From NCBI GenBank assembly GCA_947490395.1, contig CANLGW010000011.1:1-33109 (forward strand): a stretch of 33,109 nt of DNA. The letters are read 5' to 3'. This document shows, piece by piece, positions 20,389-29,712 of this stretch. Below the pieces are notes generated by a model. It searched no databases and was not told where the DNA came from. It saw only the letters and a program-made list of their open reading frames with translations. Numbering within the stretch: position 1 is the stretch's first letter; the number at the start of each line of letters is the position of its first letter. Source of the DNA: Alphaproteobacteria bacterium. Its GTDB lineage: Bacteria > Pseudomonadota > Alphaproteobacteria > Paracaedibacterales > CAIOTO01. The translations under genes were made by a program, and so were the position numbers.

Positions 20389-21306
20389 ATGGTTGTTATT
20401 GCTGCTTTGTACCACTTTACAGACTTACATGATTGCGAATCATGGTATCAACGTTTAAAGGATCTGTGCACAGATCTAAACATAAAAGGTATTCTCCTTC
20501 TGGCGCCAGAGGGTATTAATGGTACCATCGCAGGCAGCCGTGAATCGATTGATACGCTTTTAGGTACACTCAAAAATGATGAGCGTTTTTCCAAGCTAGC
20601 TCACAAAGAATCCTTCACTGATAAGATGCCATTCTTTCGCCTAAAAGTTCGATTAAAAAGTGAAATCGTCACCATGCGCATGCCAGAGGCCAATCCCAGC
20701 AAAATTGTCGGCACATACGTTGACCCAAAAGATTGGAACACCCTTATTTCAGATCCTGATGTTGTGGTATTGGACACACGTAATGATTATGAAGTCAAAA
20801 TTGGTACCTTTAAAAGGGCACTCAACCCTAAAACCGACGTGTTTGTGGAATTCCCAAATTATGTCCGTCAAAATCTTGATGTCACTCAAAATAAAAAAGT
20901 GGCTATGTTTTGTACAGGCGGCATTCGCTGTGAAAAGGCAAGTGCCTTTATGAAACATGAAGGGTTTGAAGAAGTTTATCACCTTAAAGGTGGCATCTTA
21001 AAATATCTTGAAGAAGTCCCTAAAGAAGAAAGTTTATGGGAAGGTGAATGTTTTGTATTTGACAATCGCGTCAGCGTTAATCATGACCTCATGCCAGGCA
21101 ATCATGTCTCATGCTATGCATGCCGCATGCCTTTGTCCCCTGAAGAACGTCTTTCCGAACACTATGTCGAAGGCATTCAATGCCACTATTGCCATGATGT
21201 CTTAACAGACAAAGCCCGCCAAGGCAATATGGAACGTCAACGTCAGGTGATCTTAGCGGCAGAACGTCACCAACAACATATCGGTGCCACAAGGCATCGT
21301 GCTTAA
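20389..21306 (+). CDS. trhO: tRNA uridine(34) hydroxylase / rhodanese-related sulfurtransferase (YceA family)
   Basis: '[13 protein letters not shown]', rhodanese '[19 protein letters not shown]', '[17 protein letters not shown]', C-terminal Cys-rich '[12 protein letters not shown]...GIQCHYCHD'. Confidence 0.94.
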   Translation: MVVIAALYHFTDLHDCESWYQRLKDLCTDLNIKGILLLAPEGINGTIAGSRESIDTLLGTLKNDERFSKLAHKESFTDKMPFFRLKVRLKSEIVTMRMPEANPSKIVGTYVDPKDWNTLISDPDVVVLDTRNDYEVKIGTFKRALNPKTDVFVEFPNYVRQNLDVTQNKKVAMFCTGGIRCEKASAFMKHEGFEEVYHLKGGILKYLEEVPKEESLWEGECFVFDNRVSVNHDLMPGNHVSCYACRMPLSPEERLSEHYVEGIQCHYCHDVLTDKARQGNMERQRQVILAAERHQQHIGATRHRA

Positions 21307-21332
21307 TACATAATCGGCAAGCAGAAGGAAAA

Positions 21333-21484
21333 GTTATTATCCTTCCTCTATACCTCTTCCAAATGATTTTGCGCAACTTCCCTTTTCATGGCCAACCAGC
21401 GTAGGCTGGTTTGGCCATCCAAGAAAATAGCCATTGATTCATCACGTTTGCTACGCAAACTCATAATGACGTCGGATAATAAAC
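21333..21484. repeat. Palindromic intergenic element, copy 2 of the family
   Basis: Outer IR TTATTATCC (21334-21342) / GGATAATAA (21474-21482). Side hairpins GGCCAACCAGC-GTA-GGCTGGTTTGGCC (21390-21416) and GTTTGC-tac-GCAAAC (21446-21460). Shared 'CATGGC...GGCCATCCA...ATGACG' layout. Confidence 0.65.
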
Positions 21485-21638
21485 TATTACTTTCTACTAA
21501 AAATCATCGGTAATGCGTATATCTATTTTTCTTTAAGCTTTGCGCTTTTCAAAAAATATGATTAACTGTATTATGTTTATAATATTAAATTCAGAATGAG
21601 GCCTTTGTCTCAACACAATCAATCGGAGAAATATATTT

Positions 21639-22016
21639 ATGTCTTTCATCACATCTGCCATGGCATCCAGCCCTGCTGTCGCACCCACCACTCAAGGTTT
21701 TGCTGGTTTTGACCCTATTTTAATCGCGCAAATCGTTCTTTTAATAGGTGTTTTCTACTTTTTCATGATTCGTCCACAACAAAAGCGTGCAAAACAACAC
21801 CAAGAAATGGTTAATAATATCCAACGGGGCGATCGCGTTCTTACAAGTGGTGGCATCTTTGGGACAATTCACAAAGTTGAAAACGACACTGAAGTAAGTG
21901 TTGATATCGCTGAAAATGTTCGTGTGCGCGTACTCCGTTCAACGCTCACTAATGTTGTGTCAAAAAATGAAACCGCATCATCAAGTGACGCAACAGCGAT
22001 AAAAAAGCACGCTTAA
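21639..22016 (+). CDS. yajC: Preprotein translocase subunit YajC
   Basis: 'FYFFMIRPQQKRAKQHQEMVNNIQRGDRVLTSGGIFGTI'. Confidence 0.94.
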   Translation: MSFITSAMASSPAVAPTTQGFAGFDPILIAQIVLLIGVFYFFMIRPQQKRAKQHQEMVNNIQRGDRVLTSGGIFGTIHKVENDTEVSVDIAENVRVRVLRSTLTNVVSKNETASSSDATAIKKHA

Positions 22017-22112
22017 CGTAAAAAAGGGTCATCAGCATTTCTAAAGTAATGACAGAGCTGCTGATAACACTTTATCATATTTATTACGACTGTTTATTAA
22101 GGATTACCTTTT

Positions 22113-23705
22113 ATGTTAGCAATTCCACGTTGGAAATTTTGGCTCATCACAGGCACATGTGTATTGGGAATTTTGTTTGCTCTACCCAACGTTACCTCAC
22201 CTGGTTTTCTTTCCATGATGCCGACCTGGCTTCAAAATAAAGTGAACTTAGGTCTTGAACTTCGTGGTGGCTCACACTTGCAATTAGAAGTCAACTTACA
22301 GGCTGTCGCGCGTGATTATCTTAATCAGCTTCTTGATGATGTACGCACACAACTCCGTAAGAACCAAATTGGTTATATTGGGCTTGCAGTCGATCAAAAG
22401 GCCGCAACACCACGATTGGAAATGACACTGCGCAATTCATCCGATGCGAATGCTGTGAAAAAAATTATCAATGATATCGATAAGCTATTAACCGTTGCGA
22501 TTAAAGAAAGTCATGTTGTTGCGCACATCGAAGAATCAGCCTTTGAAAATCGTAAAAAGGCATTGATCGACCAATCTATTGAAGTGATTCGTCGTCGTAT
22601 TGACGAAAGCGGAACGAAAGAACCAAATATTCAACGCCAAGGTAACGATCGTATTATTTTACAATTACCTGGTGTGGATGACCCTGCTGAAGTTAAACGT
22701 CGTATCGGTAAAACCGCAAAAATGACATTCCGCCTTGTTGATCCAAACCTACAGCCCGTAATGGCAGATCCACAAAACCCAACACGTGTCCCTGTGGCAT
22801 CAGCTGGCGTTGAATATCTTCCTGAGGAGCGAGGCGGACAAATCATTTATGTGCCTGTAAAAAAACAAGTTATGGTCAGTGGAGAAACACTCGTTGATGC
22901 ACAAGTAACGTATGATCAAAATGGTAGCCCTGCTGTTTCACTAAAATTCAATAGTGTTGGCGGCCGCAAATTTGCCGATATGTCACGTGAAAACTTAAAA
23001 AAGCAATTTGCCATTGTACTTGATAACCAAGTCATCAGTGCCCCTGTTTTCCAAAGTGTAATTAGCGATGGTGGCGGGCAAATTTCGGGTAGATTCACAC
23101 TTGAGGAAGCAAGTGATCTTTCACTTCTCCTTCGTGCTGGTGCACTTCCCGCCCCCCTTAAAGTGATCGAAGAAAAAACCGTAGGTCCAAGCCTTGGCGC
23201 CGATTCAATCCGTTCAGGTCAAACAGCCGTTATCCTAGCATTCGTGTTGGTAGCAACCTTTATGATCTTATGCTATGCAACATTTGGTTTGTTTGCAGAT
23301 ATTGCCTTGGTATTTAACATCATCTTTTTGTTTGCTGGACTTTCATTATTACAAGCAACATTGACCCTACCTGGCATTGCTGGTATTGCCTTAACAATTG
23401 GTATGGCCGTTGATGCAAATGTTCTAATCTTTGAACGTATCAAAGAGGAATTACGCGGCGGCGTTAAACCCATTCATGCGATTGAAGCTGGCTATAAACG
23501 GGCAATGATGACCATTATCGACTCAAACTTAACAACACTGTTCGGTGCCGCTGTTTTATTTGAATTTGGCTCAGGCCCAATTCGTGGATTTGCCGTTACG
23601 CTTGCTCTTGGTATTGTTATTTCGCTGTTCACAGCGTTATCTTTATCACGTCTTATTATTGTAACGTGGCTCAAAGGTCGCAAAACAACAACGCTTCCCA
23701 TTTAA
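22113..23705 (+). CDS. secD: Protein translocase subunit SecD
   Basis: 'VNLGLELRGGSHLQLEV', 'SIEVIRRRIDESGTKEPNIQRQGNDRIILQLPGVDDP', 'IAGIALTIGMAVDANVLIFERIKEELRGG'. Confidence 0.96.
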   Translation: MLAIPRWKFWLITGTCVLGILFALPNVTSPGFLSMMPTWLQNKVNLGLELRGGSHLQLEVNLQAVARDYLNQLLDDVRTQLRKNQIGYIGLAVDQKAATPRLEMTLRNSSDANAVKKIINDIDKLLTVAIKESHVVAHIEESAFENRKKALIDQSIEVIRRRIDESGTKEPNIQRQGNDRIILQLPGVDDPAEVKRRIGKTAKMTFRLVDPNLQPVMADPQNPTRVPVASAGVEYLPEERGGQIIYVPVKKQVMVSGETLVDAQVTYDQNGSPAVSLKFNSVGGRKFADMSRENLKKQFAIVLDNQVISAPVFQSVISDGGGQISGRFTLEEASDLSLLLRAGALPAPLKVIEEKTVGPSLGADSIRSGQTAVILAFVLVATFMILCYATFGLFADIALVFNIIFLFAGLSLLQATLTLPGIAGIALTIGMAVDANVLIFERIKEELRGGVKPIHAIEAGYKRAMMTIIDSNLTTLFGAAVLFEFGSGPIRGFAVTLALGIVISLFTALSLSRLIIVTWLKGRKTTTLPI

Positions 23706-23733
23706 TATCGTTTAAAAGAAGAAAGTTCACTCT

Positions 23734-24681
23734 ATGAAACGTCTACAAATCGTCCCTCATAATACATCCATTAATTTTATGGGTTTTCGTTTTATTACTT
23801 TTGGTATTGCCATTGTAATTTCCATAATCTCAATTTTGGGCGTCACCTTTAAAGGTCTAAATTACGGTATTGATTTTCGTGGTGGCTATATTTTAGAAGT
23901 CCGCATGCCAGAGGCACAAGATATTCCAAAGCTCCGTGAAAATCTAAACAACCTTGATCTTGGTGAAGTCATGTTACAACAAGTTGGCAATGACCGTGAT
24001 TTTATGATCAAGCTTGAAACACAACATGGCGGCGAATCAGCACAAACGGTTGCCATTGATAAAATCAAAGGTGTTTTGGGTAAAAATGTTGATTATCGTA
24101 AAATTGAAACGGTTGGCCCTAAAGTTGGCGCAGAACTTGTCAATAACGCCATAAAAGCCATTGGTCTGTCCTTAGCCGCTATGTTGCTTTATATTGCCTT
24201 TCGTTTTGAGTGGCAATTTGCAGTTTGCGCAATCGTAGCGCTTACGCACGACTGTCTTGCGATTATGGGGCTTTTTTCCGTATTTCCCCTTGAGTTCAAC
24301 GAAACCGCTATTATTGCCGTACTGATCACAGCTGGTTATTCGATTAACGACACCATTGTTATTTTTGATCGCATCCGTGAAGGCCTTCGTAAACACAAAA
24401 AAATGCCATTAGGAGAACTGATCAATCGCAGCCTTAATGAAACATTATCCCGTACAATTATGACGGCGAGCACGACGCTTCTTGCCGTTTTTGCGTTATA
24501 CCTTTTTGGTGGAAAAGTGATTTCAACATTTAGCCTCCCCATTTTATTTGGTATTCCAATTGGTTCATTTTCATCCATTTGCTTGGCGGCACCACTCCTC
24601 CTTTATTTAAAACTTAAACGTAGTGATTTTTCGACGCCAGCAAAAGTAATAGACCAAAAAGAGGCAAATGGTGTTATTTAA
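23734..24681 (+). CDS. secF: Protein translocase subunit SecF
   Basis: 'GLNYGIDFRGGYILEV', 'ITAGYSINDTIVIFDRIREGLRK', 'NRSLNETLSRTIMTASTTLLA'. Confidence 0.96.
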   Translation: MKRLQIVPHNTSINFMGFRFITFGIAIVISIISILGVTFKGLNYGIDFRGGYILEVRMPEAQDIPKLRENLNNLDLGEVMLQQVGNDRDFMIKLETQHGGESAQTVAIDKIKGVLGKNVDYRKIETVGPKVGAELVNNAIKAIGLSLAAMLLYIAFRFEWQFAVCAIVALTHDCLAIMGLFSVFPLEFNETAIIAVLITAGYSINDTIVIFDRIREGLRKHKKMPLGELINRSLNETLSRTIMTASTTLLAVFALYLFGGKVISTFSLPILFGIPIGSFSSICLAAPLLLYLKLKRSDFSTPAKVIDQKEANGVI

Positions 24682-24685
24682 ATTA

Positions 24686-24843
24686 GAATACACTCAATAG
24701 ACATGAAAGTTCCTATTTTCCGTCATGGCAAATCTGTGAAGCGGGTGCGACCATCCAATAATTGTTTTCCTGGATCAACACACTCCATTTGCGATGACGG
24801 CAACGTTGATAAAAACAAAAAATTTCACGTTAATTGGGTATAG
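24686..24843. repeat. Palindromic intergenic element, copy 3 (secF-hrcA)
   Basis: Inner IR CGTCATGGCAAA (24721-24732) / TTTGCGATGACG (24788-24799). 'CCATCCAATAATTGTTTTCCTGGATCA' core as in copy 1. Flank ACGTTGATAAAAACAAAAAATTTCACGTTAATTGGGTA is shared with copy 4. Confidence 0.7.
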
Positions 24844-24862
24844 ACCTAAAGGTAATAAAAAC

Positions 24863-25906
24863 ATGTCAGGTACAGTTGCTGATTTAAACAATAGATCGAT
24901 TGAAGTCTTTCGCGAAATCATTGACGCTTTCATTGAAACGGGAGAACCTGTCGGATCACGTACCTTATCAAGACGCCTTAAAAGCCCCTTATCTCCTGCC
25001 ACTATACGTAATGTAATGGCTGATCTTGAAGATGCGGGACTCCTCTATGCCCCTCACACCTCGGCTGGTCGTCTTCCCACAGATGCCGGTCTCAGGTTTT
25101 TTGTAAACGGACTTCTTGAGGTTGGTGACATCCAAAAAACGGAACGTGACGAAATTGAACGTCGCTGCAAAGCATCTGGCCTAAATCTTGATAGTGTCCT
25201 TAATGAAGCCTCCACTATGTTATCAGGCTTATCGTCCTGCGCAGGCCTTGTCATGGCGCCAAAGACAGAGGCCACCCTCAAACACCTTGAATTTGTTTAT
25301 TTATCCCCAGGACGCACATTAGCTGTTTTAATTACCAATGAAGGCACTATTGAAAATCGCGTCCTTGATTTACCCGATACAATTACACAGTCTGTTCTCA
25401 ATGAAGCAGCACGCTATTTAACGGCGCGCATCCATGGGCGCACTCTTGCTGAGGCTCGCCACATTATTACGCAAGAATTAACCCAAGACAAGGAACACTT
25501 TGACGAACTCACAACTAAAGTTGTCGAAATGGGTCTGGCTGTTTGGGCTGGTGGTAAACGAGGCGGATCATTGATTGTCAGAGGTCAATCCAATTTACTT
25601 GATTCCGTAACGGAACTTGATGAGTTGGAGCAAATTCGCGGTTTATTTCAAGCTCTCGACACAAAAGATACACTAATTCAACTCCTTGATGCCTCGATTC
25701 AAGCCGAAGGTGTGCAAATCTTTATTGGAGCTGAAAATAGCCTTTTTCGTCTATCAGGCTGTTCCCTTGTTGTATCACCCTATCGAAATACAGAACAAAA
25801 AATCATTGGTGCCATTGGAGTCATTGGCCCTTCACGCATGAATTATAGCCGAATTATTCCACTCGTTGACTATACAGCCCGCATTATTGGAAAGCTCGTC
25901 AGTTAA
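24863..25906 (+). CDS. hrcA: Heat-inducible transcription repressor HrcA
   Basis: 'LNNRSIEVFREIIDAFIETGEPVGSRTLSRRLKSPLSPATIRNVMADLEDAGLLYAPHTSAGRLPTDAGLRFFV'. ATG at 24863 preferred; the track extension is translated repeat element. Confidence 0.94.
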   Translation: MSGTVADLNNRSIEVFREIIDAFIETGEPVGSRTLSRRLKSPLSPATIRNVMADLEDAGLLYAPHTSAGRLPTDAGLRFFVNGLLEVGDIQKTERDEIERRCKASGLNLDSVLNEASTMLSGLSSCAGLVMAPKTEATLKHLEFVYLSPGRTLAVLITNEGTIENRVLDLPDTITQSVLNEAARYLTARIHGRTLAEARHIITQELTQDKEHFDELTTKVVEMGLAVWAGGKRGGSLIVRGQSNLLDSVTELDELEQIRGLFQALDTKDTLIQLLDASIQAEGVQIFIGAENSLFRLSGCSLVVSPYRNTEQKIIGAIGVIGPSRMNYSRIIPLVDYTARIIGKLVS

Positions 25907-26045
25907 AAAAGCGAAGTACCACCTGGCAAAAAAGTTATATAATTTAAAAGGTAAAAGCTGCACCTTCAGAAATATGTTTCAATTAACATAAAAATTTCAT
26001 AAAATTATTCAGTAATTACCGCGACATACCAAAGGATCCTTTCAT

Positions 26046-27116
26046 ATGACTAAAAATAAAACCGTTCTCCTAAAATATATCATTATATTTTTCGTTATTA
26101 TAATGTCCATACTTTTTATAAAGGAAAACATTAAAACGAAAACACAATCACACATCACACATAGTGGTACAGTTTCTTGCTTTAATGCCAACGAGAAACC
26201 CACAGAAAAGATGACGTGCGAGCTATCAAGTGCTTCTCGCATTGGAAACTATGTCATTCTAGCTAATGATAAAGATGGTGACCAACTCTTGATGTATGAT
26301 ATCGGCAGCTTAAAGCAAAAACCCTATCAACGCAAAGTCAATCCATCCCTTAAAATACCACTTGCAAAACCATTCTTTGTCAAAAAGATTGAAACAACAA
26401 GTGTTTTTGAAAACTGGGTACTTACTTTCAGTTCTTATGATCGCACAACTGAACTCGCCTACACAAAAGCTATTGCTTTCAAGTTTAATGAAATAACAAA
26501 AAAGGCTTCTGATTTTCATGAAATTGCTGACGCAAAACTTCATGCGATCCTTAAAAAATTATTAAGTAATGCATCAAAAGATCCTGTTGAATATTTTAAA
26601 ATTGAGGCATCTGCTATTGTACCAAGCCAAACATCAGCGAACGAGCAAATCCTTCTCCTTGGCATTCGTGAAGCTGGCAAAAGCTACAAAGAAGATGAGA
26701 ATGAAAGTTCAACAAAAATCGTTGCCGTCAGCATTACTGAAAAGAATGGACGCGTTGAATTGGGTGATGACTGGAAACTCCTTTATACACGTGAGCATGC
26801 CAAGGATTTTGGTTTATCAAGCCTTGAATACAACAAAGAAGATAAGCATTTATACGCTCTTCTTGCCTATGAAAAGGGCACGAATTATACAGGAAAATTA
26901 ATCAAAATTTCACTCACTGATCTTTTCCAAAATAAACCTTTTACTTCAGTTGATGAAGTGTCTTTTCATAACCACAAACCAGAAGGGTTAACCTATCTTG
27001 GTGATAATTCATACTTTATTATATCAGATGACGACCGCACAGAAACACCACTACCCGATGGTAAGCGTGACATTACTGAAAGCGCATTCTGGATTATAAA
27101 GCCTGTGGCTAAGTAA
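26046..27116 (+). CDS. Membrane-anchored or exported protein of unknown function, possible beta-propeller (SdiA-regulated/DUF3616-like)
   Basis: N-terminal hydrophobic segment 'YIIIFFVIIMSILFI'. C-terminal 'SLEYNKEDKHLYALLAYEK...KPEGLTYLGDNSYFIISDDD' resembles esterase-like/SdiA-regulated propeller blades. Confidence 0.5.
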   Translation: MTKNKTVLLKYIIIFFVIIMSILFIKENIKTKTQSHITHSGTVSCFNANEKPTEKMTCELSSASRIGNYVILANDKDGDQLLMYDIGSLKQKPYQRKVNPSLKIPLAKPFFVKKIETTSVFENWVLTFSSYDRTTELAYTKAIAFKFNEITKKASDFHEIADAKLHAILKKLLSNASKDPVEYFKIEASAIVPSQTSANEQILLLGIREAGKSYKEDENESSTKIVAVSITEKNGRVELGDDWKLLYTREHAKDFGLSSLEYNKEDKHLYALLAYEKGTNYTGKLIKISLTDLFQNKPFTSVDEVSFHNHKPEGLTYLGDNSYFIISDDDRTETPLPDGKRDITESAFWIIKPVAK

Positions 27117-27144
27117 TTAAACAAAACGCATTTTAAACAGATTC

Positions 27145-27171
27145 TCCGCGGGTAGATTTTGAATCCGCGGA
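27145..27171 (+). terminator. Candidate terminator-like hairpin
   Basis: TCCGCGG (27145-27151) / CCGCGGA (27165-27171), followed by TTTATTTAT, downstream of the 26046..27116 CDS. Confidence 0.4.
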
Positions 27172-27279
27172 TTTATTTATAAAGCGTTATTTTTCCTATA
27201 AAACATCTAAAATTGTTTGTAATAAACATTAGACTTCAGCTAATATGGTACTAGAGGCTTAAGATTTCAAAGAAATCAC

Positions 27280-28353
27280 GTGTACCAAACAAAATCACGC
27301 TCAGACATATTTGAACAACCCCTGTTCACAACCGTGAAATACCCCAAAGATACTTTTTGGGAAGACGAGAACGTACGTCCATTTCACTTGTCAATACCTG
27401 AACAATTTCAGCAGAAAAAAGCACAGTCCACACAAAAAAACGCTCGCAATACTTCTGCACAACGTAATCCTGAACACAAAACAGAAGATGCTTATTACAA
27501 GAATCAACAGCGTTTTGCCAATCGCCAGCATACACCTTATCTACATGATCGCCCGTACTCAACGCTATATGGTTTTTTTGTACAAAATTTTTACGCTAAT
27601 TGGATTGAAAAGGAGCTTAATTTCACCATGAGCAAGCTCTCATTCTTCGCCTTAATTATAGGGCTTTTCTTTTTAAGTTCCCTGCTTTTCATAACAGGTT
27701 TTTTAATCGCCGTTAATGTTTATGATATTGGCACTCCCCAAAAAATAGCATCAAGTTTGCAATCAAGTAATTATCCTTTACCCAATCTTGACGGGTCGAT
27801 GCCACAGATGGGTATGCCTCAAGTAAATGCCCAACAAATGGCAGGTACATTACCAAGCACTCCACGTCCTGACTTGATGAAAAACTCAATGGATATGCAG
27901 AATGCACGCATAGGTGATGTTGTAATCAACCAAATGGAACGCCTTCCATCAAAATATGCACAACTACCTATGCAATCAATGCCACCTATGCCAGAAAGCG
28001 GCGCGCAATACATGATTGATCAACGTGCGCCACTTACAGATCATTTACCAGCCGCGCCGCGCCCTATTATATATGCGCAACAATATGCCCCTGCCCCTTA
28101 CAATCCAAACTATGCACCGCAATCACCACAGTACCAACAACCTTATCAACCCCAACCAATTCAACAAAATCTCAATCAGACTCAACAGAATCCTTATACG
28201 ATTCAATCACCTTACCGCCCGCAACAACCTATGGCCGTCGCACCACAGCCTATGCCGCCAGCACCCTATCCAGGTGGCTATCCGCAGGCGCAATATCAAC
28301 AATATCCACAGCAACCAACACCACCGCGAGGCTATGCGCCCGCACCTTACTAA
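27280..28353 (+). CDS. Single-pass membrane protein with Pro/Gln-rich low-complexity C-terminus, unknown function
   Basis: One TM segment 'LSFFALIIGLFFLSSLLFITGFLIAV', then a P/Q/Y/A-rich tail ('NPNYAPQSPQYQQPYQPQPIQQNLNQ...YPQAQYQQYPQQPTPPRGYAPAPY'). Confidence 0.7.
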   Translation: MYQTKSRSDIFEQPLFTTVKYPKDTFWEDENVRPFHLSIPEQFQQKKAQSTQKNARNTSAQRNPEHKTEDAYYKNQQRFANRQHTPYLHDRPYSTLYGFFVQNFYANWIEKELNFTMSKLSFFALIIGLFFLSSLLFITGFLIAVNVYDIGTPQKIASSLQSSNYPLPNLDGSMPQMGMPQVNAQQMAGTLPSTPRPDLMKNSMDMQNARIGDVVINQMERLPSKYAQLPMQSMPPMPESGAQYMIDQRAPLTDHLPAAPRPIIYAQQYAPAPYNPNYAPQSPQYQQPYQPQPIQQNLNQTQQNPYTIQSPYRPQQPMAVAPQPMPPAPYPGGYPQAQYQQYPQQPTPPRGYAPAPY

Positions 28354-28447
28354 AAGGGCAACAAAATAACTCTTACATATTTTAAACCTGTAAATTTTAT
28401 TGACCATACTTTAATAACTATGGATACCATTCATAGCGATCCTCACT

Positions 28448-28483
28448 GAGGTGACTCATTCAGATAGATCACCACGTCACCTC
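28448..28483. repeat. Inverted repeat in the intergenic region
   Basis: Perfect 8-bp IR GAGGTGAC (28448-28455) / GTCACCTC (28476-28483), with partly palindromic flanks. Confidence 0.45.
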
Positions 28484-28525
28484 CGACTCCTCATGATAAT
28501 GAAAGCTTAACTATTAAGTATATAG

Positions 28526-28564
28526 TAAAAACCCGCTAAGACATATGTCCTAACGGGGCTTTTT
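28526..28564. terminator. Bidirectional rho-independent terminator between convergent genes
   Basis: GTAAAAACCCGCTAAGAC-ATAT-GTCCTAACGGGGCTTTTT hairpin with A-tract and T-tract on either side, between the 27280 CDS (+) and hfq (-). Confidence 0.85.
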
Positions 28565-28608
28565 ACAAATATACATCCCTCACCGCGCAAACAATGAGAG
28601 GCCATTTT

Positions 28609-28914
28609 CTACTCTTCCTCAGAGTCATGATCCAACATAACATCTGATTCTTCGTCAATCGGAATCATTACTTCTTGCTGCGTATTGTTTTCAAACAACA
28701 TAATTGGTCCTTGCGGCATTATCGTTGATATCGCATGTTTATAGACAAGTTGAGAATGTCCTTCGCGACGCAGCAACATCGTTGATTGATCAAACCACGT
28801 CACTATACCTTGCAATTTAACGCCATTTATTAAAAAAACAGTTAGTGGAGTTTTGTTTTTACGAACATGGTTCAAAAAAACATCTTGTACATTTACGGGC
28901 TTCTCTCCGGCCAT
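28609..28914 (-). CDS. hfq: RNA chaperone Hfq
   Basis: '[60 protein letters not shown]', with acidic C-terminal tail. Confidence 0.94.
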   Translation of the reverse strand: MAGEKPVNVQDVFLNHVRKNKTPLTVFLINGVKLQGIVTWFDQSTMLLRREGHSQLVYKHAISTIMPQGPIMLFENNTQQEVMIPIDEESDVMLDHDSEEE

Positions 28915-29100
28915 CTGACTATTATTCCTTATTATCTTTACTAAAATTTGATAATAATGATGCTTTTTTCAATCTGCAAGTGAAAAAACAAATAAGAAAG
29001 ACTTTTTATATAATTTTATCTTTTTAAAATGTAGAAGCTTTTGTTTACCACCAGAAAATGCTATTTTCTTGTGATCACGCACATTTCAGGAGAATCCTAT

Positions 29101-29709
29101 ATGTTTACATTACCCCCCCTACCATATGCTAAAAATGCACTTGAACCCCATATCACAGCGCACACCCTGTCGTTTCACTACGACAAACATCATCAAACGT
29201 ATGTTACCAATTTAAATAATTTAATCGCAAACACTGATTTTGCCATGTTATCACTCGATGATATTATACAAAAAACAGCAAAATTATCTGAATATACAGC
29301 CATATTTAATAATGCAGCGCAGGTGTGGAATCACACGTTTTATTGGGAAAGCATGACCCCTAATGGTGGCGGCACACCCACAAACGATCTAAATGATGCC
29401 ATTACACGGGACTTTGGGTCATTTGATGCATTTCGCGACACCTTTAAACAAGCAGCCTTAACACAGTTTGGCAGTGGCTGGGCATGGCTTGTTGTTGCAC
29501 ACGATAAAACACTCAAAATTGTAAAGACAAGCAATGCTGAATGCCCAATCACAGAAGGTATGACACCACTTGTAACCATTGATGTTTGGGAACACGCGTA
29601 TTATTTGGATTTTCAAAATCGCCGCGCTGATTATACAGAGACCTTTTTAACATCGCTCATCAATTGGCACTTTGCTGAATCAAATTTTGAAAAAGCAAAA
29701 GCCGTCTAG
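29101..29709 (+). CDS. sodB: Fe/Mn superoxide dismutase
   Basis: 'FTLPPLPYAKNALEPHITAHTLSFHYDKHHQTYVTNLN', 'QVWNHTFYWESM', 'DVWEHAYYLDFQNRRADY'. Start 29101 follows an AGGAGA RBS. Confidence 0.95.
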   Translation: MFTLPPLPYAKNALEPHITAHTLSFHYDKHHQTYVTNLNNLIANTDFAMLSLDDIIQKTAKLSEYTAIFNNAAQVWNHTFYWESMTPNGGGTPTNDLNDAITRDFGSFDAFRDTFKQAALTQFGSGWAWLVVAHDKTLKIVKTSNAECPITEGMTPLVTIDVWEHAYYLDFQNRRADYTETFLTSLINWHFAESNFEKAKAV

Positions 29710-29712
29710 GCC

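Noticed and set aside
24794-24862. Upstream hrcA start in the ORF track
   Set aside because: The extension is repeat-element sequence; HrcA homology begins just after the ATG at 24863.
24682-24862. CIRCE element at hrcA
   Set aside because: No TTAGCACTC-N9-GAGTGCTAA-like repeat seen; the inverted repeat present belongs to the palindromic element.
28016-28407. ORFs 28016..28369 (+) and 28207..28407 (-)
   Set aside because: Other frames of the low-complexity Pro/Gln-rich coding region.
29041-29100. Upstream TTG start for sodB
   Set aside because: A good RBS (AGGAGA) and the canonical SOD N-terminus place the start at 29101.
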